Assembly (NCBI GenBank): GCA_004369045.1
Contig: ML213514.1
Coordinates: 46,596 to 110,595 of the forward strand
Direction: 5' to 3'
Source of the DNA: Heliocybe sulcata
Taxonomy: Eukaryota; Basidiomycota; Agaricomycetes; Gloeophyllales; Gloeophyllaceae
DNA: 64,000 nt
Shown here: piece after piece, positions 55,927 through 64,000 of the stretch
How the letters are laid out: every line of letters begins with the position of its first letter
Numbering within the stretch: the stretch's first letter is position 1
Notes under the pieces: generated by a model
Told to the model about the DNA's origin: nothing
Seen by the model: only the letters and a program-made list of their open reading frames with translations
The model's database searches: none
Program-made: the position numbers and the translations under genes

Positions 55927-57134
55927 ATGGACGGAGCAGCTTGGCGCGCGGATACTGAGGACCTCGTCCGCTTTGCGTTGTCTGTCTATCGACGTTCTCG
56001 GGTTTCATTTGCCTTGCATCTTCACGAGCGGCTTGTACCTTTAGTTGTCCTGCTTTTCTCAGTATTCTCTATTGCTCTGCTCTCTGCACCGCTTCGGAGG
56101 AAGACTCCCGTCGAGGGTTCGAAGGAGGCTATCCACAGCGCTCTCCCTGCATTACTTCGGTTCATCTGCCCATCCGGTCGCTCAGTCTGGCCGCCCTCAT
56201 ATGCCGCGCTCGCCAAACGCGCCAGCAAATCCAAGAAGAAATTATTTGTTCTTCCCGTTGACCTTCTTCTGCACGACATACTCTTAAGCAACGTGGAGTT
56301 GAGAAACGCACCCGAAGTCCTTCCGGCTCTCTTCCGCGCCCCCCTGGCGGTAGGACACTACCAACTCAGTCTCCAAGTCAGCAAAGGGCTCAGGGCTGCT
56401 GCTGTTCGCTGGTTCCTATCCAGCCAGATGCTCAACGTCTTTTATCAGGTGAGTATTACGCCGCATACAACCACTTACTCCGGTTCTGACACCCTTAGAG
56501 CCTGCACCCTTGTCAGGTTGGTGGGCTTACATTGAGGATAGACAATTGATCAATGGGCTTCTCGTGACCAGCCAGGATTTTTGAGCCGGAGAAACATCTG
56601 CCTCCTCCAACTCCCAGTCGCCATCCTTCGCTTGAGCTAACTCTCGACTCTGTACGCTCTGCTCACGTCGAGTCCTGGATTCGCGCTCTGAAAAACACTT
56701 GCGAAAAGGGCGAGACTGTCGCTATCCACTTCACAACCTTAAATCCCTCCGTGCATCTATGGAGTAAAGAACTCGTCCTGTGCGCTGTCCCGTTCCTCCC
56801 TCGTCGCTATCAAGGGAAAGACAAGAAGCGGACGTCGAACGCGGCGACACGGACTTCGGCCCCTCTGGCGACTCCAGTGCACAGGATCCTCGAGCTACTG
56901 ACTTCCGGCAACTCTGGTCTCGACGTCATCTCCCTGAACAACATCTCCGCTGATTATTTGGCCGGTCTCAATCACCATGCTCAAAATGTGGAAGACAATA
57001 GAAACCTGAGAACCACAATGATAGACGATATCGGTTTGGAAGGCTGGCGGGAGGAAAGATTGATGTTCTCCTGGGAAGCTGGACTATACGCTGCTAACTT
57101 ATTGACTAGATGGGTCATCATGCTCCGAAAATAG
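55927..57134 (+). CDS. Unknown protein with one N-terminal membrane segment
   Basis: ATG at 55927 gives MDGAAWRADTEDLVRFALSV, followed by LVPLVVLLFSVFSIALLSAP, a likely transmembrane helix. Then come IHSALPALLRFICPSGRSVW, KKKLFVLPVDLLLHDILLSN and VGHYQLSLQVSKGLRAAAVR, WFLSSQMLNVFYQ. The frame resumes with RIFEPEKHLPPPTPSRHPSL, ELTLDSVRSAHVESWIRALK, TVAIHFTTLNPSVHLWSKEL and ends YAANLLTRWVIMLRK at 57134. The two halves can be joined in frame only through a very short exon (about 22 nt or less, near 56501-56522), because a single intron between 56448 and 56574 gives the wrong phase. I do not recognise the family; the sequence looks like a constrained protein rather than chance. Confidence 0.6.
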
Positions 57135-57390
57135 GGTTTACTGTTTGCTGGTGCTTTTCCTGTGTTTGTACCGCTATCCTCGTAATGCCAGAATTAAAAA
57201 TGAATAGGCTTGAAACGTGATGTACATTGCTCTAAAAATTGCTATCTAAAAAGAAAATGCGAGAGGTCGATAACAAGGGACGTCTATATACAAAGCGGAG
57301 GATTCGCATTATATCACCAGGCTACTAGCGGGACATGATGGGAGTATAGTAGAATTCAAGAGGTCATTTCGCCAGATCTCCGGGCGCAGT

Positions 57391-60061
57391 CTAGAGCTGA
57401 GGCGACGACAGACGCAAACTCTCCATGGCGAGACCAAGTGGATCTTGAGCAGCACTGGACTGGATGGCGATGGCCGAGTCCGGTCCAATACCGGCACCTT
57501 CGCCTCTGAAGAAGACTTCAGGGCTCGTGCAAGCGGCCACCGCACGCCTCATGTGCGTCGTCAAGAATGACAGGCCGACTTGGTAGGCGGCGTTCATCCA
57601 ACCAAAACCTTCCCGGGGCACCATCTTGAAGTCGATACCCTGGTTTCCGTACTCGGCATCTACCAAATGGGACAGCTTGACTGCATCGAACTGGAGGAAA
57701 CGTCAATAAGCGTCCGCAAGGCGAGAACGAACGAACCACGTACCTTCTCGGGCACGACTCCGTTGAAGTCAACAAAGGCAGTTGTCATCCTAGGTATTCA
57801 TAAGTAAGCTACAACAGCCGTCAAAGCATGCATTGATCACTAACATGTAGAGGAACCTGTACGCCAGGCGCTGCGCCTCATCCAGATACCCATAGCGTTC
57901 CAAGCCGACCCAGGCCATAATCTGATGCGGTGGCCACGCGTAGGGGTAATCCCACTGACGGTTAGGCCGGTCCAAAGAAATCTTTCCTCGCGACTCCTCG
58001 GTACCAGAGACGAGCCCGCCCAGCACCTCGAACTTCTTCAAGGACTCCGTGCTGCAGACACCATTAAGCTGATAGGTCCATATAAAGAAGACAGTGGGCA
58101 CTTACACAAGCTTCCACGCCTGCTCCTCGCTCGCGCAGCCCGCCCACAGAGCCCAGAGCGCTGTAACACTCTCGTACAAGCTCTGCTTCTCCTGGGCCGT
58201 GTCATAGTCGAAGTACAGACCCTTGCTCTCGTTCCACAGATACTTGTCAATGATGCCCCGCCTCCACTCTGCCCGGTCGAACCACTCCTGACTCCTCTGC
58301 GCGCGGCTCTTTGAGCTCTCCCTGCGTGGGTTCGCATATGTCTCCGGCGTCACCGGCCACGGTGCCAAATCAAAATCCTCCTCCAAATCCAACTCATCAT
58401 CAAACACTTCCCGAATCGCCGTCCCAATATCGACCTCGTATTTGTACAGCAGCGCCTGCAAATCAATCGTCCCTAGATTTGCACAGCGCTTTTCGAACCG
58501 GTACGTGGTATCATGGCCCGACTCTCGCACCGCTCGGTCGTGCAAGAAGTACTCGTCCAGTTCCGGCTCCTTGAGCACGCCGTCGTTGTACTTCTCGCTG
58601 AACTCGAGCACCGAAAGCCCGTGCTTGCGCGCGTACGGCTCAAGGATGTGCGTAAAGTGCGTCGCCTCCGTCTCCGGTGGAATGCCCAGCCCGTCCGGCC
58701 TGAACCGCGATAGCCCCGTTTTCGGGTCCATCCGCGGCTCAGAGACCCACATAGTGTGGTATTCTTTGATGGCCGCCTGGATAGCCCGCTTGAGCCACTG
58801 CCGGTTCGCGTCCATGTCGGAGCGGTCGAGCTGGTTGTAGATTTGGAGGGCCATGTCGGTGAGGAAGGGAGGCTGGGTGCGGCAGAGGTAGTACGAGCGA
58901 GAGCCGTTGAGGATTTTGTTATAGTGTCTGATCTCGAAGATGAAGTGGTCGACCATACCCTTCGCCATGTTCACGTAGCCGTCGACTAAAAGACCCAGAC
59001 TGATGAAGTAGGAGTCCCAGTTGTAGAGCTACTCGTGACTTAGTGACTAAGCCTGGACATGAGATAGAATGTGGACTGACCTCATTGAACCGAGCTCCGG
59101 GGACAACGAATGGAATGCCCTTCAAGGTCTTTCCGCCCTTCCCGTCGTCGACCTCATTCATGGCCAAAGCCAGAATGCCAGGCTTCGAGTTCAGGCTCTT
59201 CACGAACACGGGATCGTCCGGTTTGGGTGGCAATACTTGCACGTCCAAGTTCAAGTGGGCCTTATCCCTGGCGACCTGCCGGTAATATTCAGCCATGGCG
59301 GGCTCCTTGTGTGGCACATAGATGCGAGGCTGAATACGCCCAGTCCGGTTTTTGGGGTCGGCGCAAATGATCTCGAGACCGTCGCCGTCGATCCGGCGGG
59401 TAAGCGAATGCCAGAAGGAGTTCTTGATCATGCGAGAAAGACGATCGACGGGGTTTTCGGTCAGACGGGCTTCGTCTAGGACAATACGCTTGCGGTTGTG
59501 GTCTCGTGCCAGCGCGAGCTCTTGAAGCAGATTAGAAAGCATGTAAGTACCCTTTGTGGCAAATGTGCGTTAGTCTGTCTGAAGCACAAAGTAAGGTGTG
59601 GCGCACTCTAATATCAAAGCTCTTATACCCATTACTCGTCGCGGTGCCCAGTGCCATAAGCTTCGGTCCAGCATCGGTGATGCTGATTTGGAAATCACCA
59701 TCGGTGTCTTCCTGCTCGAGGATGACACGGATGGTCTCCTCTACATCGATCAGAAACTTGCGGGGCGCTGTCGGCTTCTCGTCGTGGGACATTCTCCGTC
59801 TCCTCATATGCCAGTCTTCTTGGAAAGCAGGTCGACGCTTGGGGTTGTGGCCCACGTCAGACTGCGAAGGCTGTGTTAGACGGAGCACAGAGACCAGGAA
59901 AGAGGGACACGTACATGACTGAAAGTCCTTGCCCGAGTACCCGTATGGTAGTCATTGTCCCCATAGTACGTCGCAGCATCTACATTAGTCGGTTTGATGA
60001 TATGGTCGTCGAGTCCTTCGAGTGCCCCTGCTGGGTGCGCCGTGACGGAATGGTGACTCAT
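57391..60061 (-). CDS. NTH1: Neutral (regulatory) trehalase, glycoside hydrolase family 37
   Basis: Cytosolic enzyme that splits trehalose to two glucose molecules. Start taken at 60061 ([20 protein letters not shown]); the frame is open to another ATG at 60172. The N-terminal regulatory part includes [10 protein letters not shown], a protein kinase A-type site, and a Ca-binding loop [12 protein letters not shown], as in fungal neutral trehalases. The catalytic domain carries [40 protein letters not shown], trehalase signature 1 (VPGARFNE then, across an intron, [20 protein letters not shown]), FFLTD-region [40 protein letters not shown], and signature 2 [20 protein letters not shown]. It ends [13 protein letters not shown]. 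Introns are short and in frame. Complete and apparently functional. Confidence 0.94.
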
Positions 60062-61148
60062 TGCGGTCGCTTGCGATAGCGTCGAGAATTGAAGAGAGTC
60101 GTCGCTCGGGGTGTCGAGTGCTGGCAGTATACAGGAATAGTTGAAGCCAGATAACCGCGCTGAGACGGGCAATTTATAGTTTACTGCAGCTCGGACCTAG
60201 ACAGCAGCATGGCAGCGGCCTCTGTTAATCGCGAGAACACCGGTACATGAAATGGAGGCACTTACGAGCTGTATATGCGTTGTCGGCTACTGCACGCTCG
60301 GAGGAGATAATGGTATGAAAGAAAGAAGAAGATTTATTATATGAGGCTCGGTCTCGGTGGCTCATTCAACGTCACTAAATGGAAAGTCGCTTCGGCGCCC
60401 CGATTAGGCAGCAGCCTCAACACTCGGCCCAAGACAATTCTTTCTGCGCAGTTATCCTAAGTATACTACGCTCTTATGTTCCCGTCTCGAGTGGTGCATA
60501 TGAAAGGTTGTTCGCCCCGAATCGGTGGACCAGAAGACTGTGTTTACATCGTTAAAAGGTTATCTAAGTTTGCTTCAATTCAGTAGACATACACCGTGCC
60601 ACTTCGGCGGTTATCATCTCTCCCAGGTAATCACGGAACCCCACCTGCGGACCTTACGGGGATTATGTCAGTAGTACACCTTCTTTGACTCTGATAGTGT
60701 TCTGGCGCGGCGTTCCAGCATCGTCTCGGACGCTCAGCAAAGTATGTCTGCACCATCAAGCACGCTCCTCCGACGTAAACAGGCACGTAAAATCACCACA
60801 TCTTGCGATTCCGACTGACGTCAGATCCATCGAGAGTGCTGTGCAGCTCGCATGGATCAGTAAATCTGCGCAGAGCATGTCCACACCGGCGCGGTTCATG
60901 TATAATGCGCTGTCTGATCGGAAACGAGGGTCTGTGGCAGATAGATGTCCGGTCCTTGAGAATTGCAAGGGTACTGAGCCCGCATATCGACTTTCGCTGC
61001 TGGAGCACCGAGTCCACATTATCGTTCAGTAACTATTCATAGCAACAAGGTAAAGTTCGGTTACTAAAAGATAAGAGTATATCAGTCACAAGTGTACACC
61101 GAATGTCGAGATCCACTCACAGTATGTACAATCAACGAGTCGACGAGA
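60062..61148. other. Intergenic region, trehalase / carrier
   Basis: About 1.1 kb upstream of the trehalase gene. The 60062-60172 part may be extra N-terminal trehalase coding sequence or leader. Frames at 60685-61032 have no recognisable content. No STRE-type cluster was noted by eye. Confidence 0.45.
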
Positions 61149-62519
61149 TTATGATGAACTCGTAAGCCGGTACAAAAAGACCATAATCGCGAGCGCCCAC
61201 TGCTCAAACTGGTCTTTCGACATAAACAAAAGCGCTTGCGACAAGACGGCCTTGGTGATCTGGGCGCTCATTCCCTGCGCAAGCAATCAGCGGCCGTAGT
61301 GCTCTCAGCGGAGGGATCTCTCACCTGATACCAGCCAACAAAGCCCCGATGCCGGTATACTCGGAGAAGAACGTCCCAAGCACCGGCGTGCTTGTCTTTG
61401 ATGTGGTGCGGCTTGTTATGAGGCGGCGGCAGATGGTGCTCCTCCAGAGCGGTTTCATCGTCTGCCGTTCGGGCTTGAATACGGACTTTGGCCATGATGT
61501 ATGGGTATGTCACCTGCCCGAAGCATTGAGCATATCTTGAGAGAACGGGACGGAGTTACTCACGACTGTCGCCAATGTCTTGCTCAGGGCACCGACGATG
61601 AAACTCAGACCAGGCGTCATTTTCGCCTGGCCACCAGCTTTCTCCCGGGCAAGCAGCACAGCGCTCTTGATCCGCTCAAAGACACCATACGTGATAGCGG
61701 GATTGACAGTGAGCACTAAGCCAGGTCGCAGACCGAGCCACAGCCCAGTAACACCCTCCTCCCGCACAATCTCCTTCCCGATCCCGAAGAAAGAATCGTC
61801 ATAGTCATCCTCCGAAGTCTTCTTTTCCGATGGCAAGGACGTCAAGGGCTCCGAGGGCGCAGAGGCGGGCGCCTGCGACTGGAATGACCGCCCTATTTGT
61901 TGTCGGGTCGCAATGACGGAGACAGGGATAGTAAAGATCTGTGCGAGCGCGCCAGCCAATGCGCCGAGGATCAGCTCGGCGGCGGTTGAGAGCTGGGGAG
62001 CCTTTGACCCCTTCGGGAGCTTGGCTGTTAGTCGCTTGATGTACGAGCTTCGTACCAGGGAGTAGAAGAAGAAGTATGCGTATTCTGCAGAAACAGCAAG
62101 TACAGGTCAGCGCAGCTGGGAGACGGTAGAGGGGTGGGACGAACGCATGGAAAAGGTATTGATCATAGTCGCCGTGAATCCCTTGTAGTACCCCCATATC
62201 CCCTCCTCCTTCAGGACACGAAGCAACACTGAGTACATGGATAGGTCATCGCGCTTGCCCTTGCCCTTCGCGTCTTGGTTAGTAGCCTGTATGCGGGTCT
62301 TTGCTCTACAAAGTCGGCGTCAGCGGTCCAAGCATTCATACTCATGCGAACGAGTACCCACACATCTAACGGGTAAACAACACTTCACCCAAGTTAGAAC
62401 GAGCATGCCGAGCTGACTAGATAAGACACTCACGCCGTACTAAAACACCCTCCCAGAGCCCCCGCCAAAGCGTACCCAAACGGCGTCAGTTGTTGTACAG
62501 GCTTAGACTGCGTCGGCAT
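61149..62519 (-). CDS. Peroxisomal-type adenine nucleotide carrier (mitochondrial carrier family)
   Basis: Six-helix solute carrier. ATG at 62519 gives MPTQSKPVQQLTPFGYALAG, ALGGCFSTA. The first PxD signature is rebuilt across two short introns as VVYPLDVAKTRIQATNQD. Further blocks: SVLLRVLKEEGIWGYYKGFT, EYAYFFFYSLVRSSYIKRLT, AELILGALAGALAQIFTIPV with SVIATRQQIGR (second signature, with Pro-x-Ser replacing Pro-x-Asp/Glu), EIVREEGVTGLWLGLRPGLV, NPAITYGVFERIKSAVLLAR, FIVGALSKTLATVVTYPYIM with AKVRIQAR (third signature), VYRHRGFVGWYQGMSAQITK and AVLSQALLFMSKDQFEQWAL. The pattern fits PMP34/PMP47/Ant1, which exchange ATP for AMP across the peroxisomal membrane in support of beta-oxidation. Ends at 61149. 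No intact peroxisomal signal can be judged from sequence alone. Confidence 0.85.
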
Positions 62520-62788
62520 GGTATTCTGCTAGTTGGGCTCAAGGTCCATGCAAGTTCCTCTTGAATAGCCCGCAACGATGGGGAGCGGGAGCGGTGACCG
62601 GTGAGTATCCGCCTCGGAGTCCATTAGTGCAGTCGTGGGGTAGCCGGACCCGTGTCGTCCAAAAGTATCGATATCACATGAGCGGATGTACAGTACGGCC
62701 GTCGCTGTCGGCGGCGATGACCGCGCGCTTCTGACTGTTGCTTGCGTTCACAGACTTGGCTTAGAATCTCAGCATCAGAGAAGGGAGG

Positions 62789-63867
62789 ATGCGGCAAGAA
62801 ACTTGCAATCCGAATTTTCCTGAAAACCTCGATATCAGTCCATCAAGCAGGCCAGATGGTGTCGACGTTGAATCTGGGCTCGGCTCCGTTCTGGATGCGC
62901 ACTCTCAGAGGGATGCGATCGAGAAATACGGTATTGCAGGACGAGTCTGGTGAATACTCTCTACTGGAATTTGCGGTCGTGCATGCAGCCTCTCTTACGA
63001 AAAGATGCCAGGGAGGCTGCTTATCTTCTGCTGTCCTATATTGAAGGCTCGTCAAGGCTGGAGTTTGACCCTCCCTTCCTCGATGAAACGGCAGAAGAGC
63101 ATGTTATGCTAGAGCTGGGATCGGGAACTGGTATTCTGGGAATAAAGCTGGCTCAGGTCCTGTCTCCGAAAGGTCTGGTCATTCTGACTGATCTACCCGA
63201 CGTCTGTCCTCTCCTACGCGAGACTCTGGAAAAGCATGGGTACAAGGAGACTGTTGATCCCGCATCTGGAGGCTTGATGGTCCGACCTTTGCCATGGGGA
63301 AGTATTGAGTTTGCTTCCAGCGTCGGGGCGGACCTGCGATTGCCTTCTGGCGATCGTCCCCGCTACCTCACGCGGATAATATGCAGTGACTTGGTACGGA
63401 GGCCCAAACTCTGATGTCGAGATCCCAGTGAGGCTCACATATCTCAGGTATATTTTCCAGAATTACTGGCACCGCTACTGCGAAGCCTCATCCAACTGTC
63501 TTCAACTCCATTTGTCCCTGCCTCAACGGCACATCAGCTCGACATCGTAATCTCATACAGAATACGAAGCCTATCCAAAGAGACTCCTTTCTGGAATGCG
63601 TTTGGTGTATGGTTCACTTTCTACCCCGTTATGGTCAGAAGTAGGACTGCAGATGATTCGGGCACTTGGCGTCGCTTTGGCTCTTCTGCAGCGGAAGACC
63701 GTTCATTCGTGTTTAGTGCGCGACGAAGACCCGAGTCATTCTCCTGGGCCATTCCCGAGAGTGACAGTGATCTGATGAATGGGGTGGGTACACCGTGGAG
63801 CAGCGATGCCCAATTTGAAACTCTCCTTCTGACCGCTTTCGACGACGATGAGGAAGATCATTCATAA
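62789..63867 (+). CDS. METTL21-type S-adenosylmethionine methyltransferase
   Basis: Family of seven-beta-strand lysine methyltransferases acting on elongation factors and chaperones. ATG at 62789 gives MRQETCNPNFPENLDISPSS, then VDVESGLGSVLDAHSQRDAI and EKYGIAGRVWEAAYLLLSYI; the RVW|EAAYLL junction is formed over a 66-nt class intron with the W codon split. SAM motif I is MLELGSGTGILGIKLAQVLS, followed by LVILTDLPDVCPLLRETLEK, LPWGS and ICSDLVYFPELLAPLLRSLI, the last across a second intron. The C-terminus carries VISYRIRSLSKETPFWNAFG, VWFTFYPV, and an acidic end FDDDEEDHS. The order of blocks (W..A..L, LELGSGTG, TDL, SDLVY.PEL) matches PF10294 proteins such as fungal Efm6; exact substrate unknown. 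Divergent from the carrier gene. Confidence 0.82.
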
Positions 63868-64000
63868 CGCTTACAAAGTCCTGGCGTATAGCATTGGAAC
63901 GGCTGTCTAGGCCGTGCGTTGCCCACCATCACGAATCCAAACGCTTGCTGGAGGAATCATCGAGCAGCCCCACATCGATCTCACATTTCGAGATACCTTA

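Overview
The window looks like nuclear DNA of a filamentous basidiomycete, probably an Agaricomycete. Genes are broken by many short introns (about 50-60 nt, GT-AG), both strands are used, and several proteins belong to fungal or basidiomycete families (DUF6533 seven-helix protein, fungal small terpene cyclases, OPT oligopeptide transporters, neutral trehalase, Atg22-like permease). I saw no bacterial operon structure, tRNA, rRNA, CRISPR array, retroelement or virus-like element.

Layout. 0.4-9.9 kb is gene-dense: an OPT transporter (-), a compact complex I subunit (NDUFB10/12 kDa type, +), an ER protein of the TRAP-alpha/Irc22 type (-), a small unknown gene (-), then Swd2 (-) and the RNA polymerase subunit Rpb5 (+) back to back with 137 bp between start codons. 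9.9-13.0 kb holds no gene I can support. 13.0-24.2 kb is the most interesting part. Two closely related terpene cyclases (13.1-14.2 kb, + and 23.0-24.2 kb, -) point toward each other. Between them lie a gene-poor block, Swc6/Vps71 (-), and one long gene (19.25-22.53 kb, +) whose ten exons join in one frame to encode cystathionine beta-lyase followed by mevalonate kinase. 24.2-27.7 kb is again gene-poor.

27.7-43.7 kb carries a TPR protein, Npr3 of the GATOR1/SEACIT complex, two divergent NAD(P)-binding epimerase-like genes, a large disordered Ser/Pro-rich protein, a secreted SurE-type phosphatase and an alpha/beta hydrolase. 44.2-57.1 kb carries a DUF6533 membrane protein, a disordered His/Glu-rich protein, a coiled-coil protein, MIC60, an Atg22-like permease and an unknown membrane-associated protein. 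57.4-63.9 kb carries neutral trehalase, a peroxisomal-type nucleotide carrier and a lysine-methyltransferase-like protein.

Working together. Mevalonate kinase supplies the isoprenoid pathway that makes farnesyl diphosphate, the likely substrate of the two flanking cyclases, so the 13-24 kb segment can be read as a sesquiterpene locus with a precursor enzyme inside it. That enzyme is apparently made as one chain with a methionine-biosynthesis enzyme. No P450, prenyltransferase or regulator was recognised beside it, so calling it a complete biosynthetic cluster would be inference. Most other genes are housekeeping and show no obvious joint pathway.
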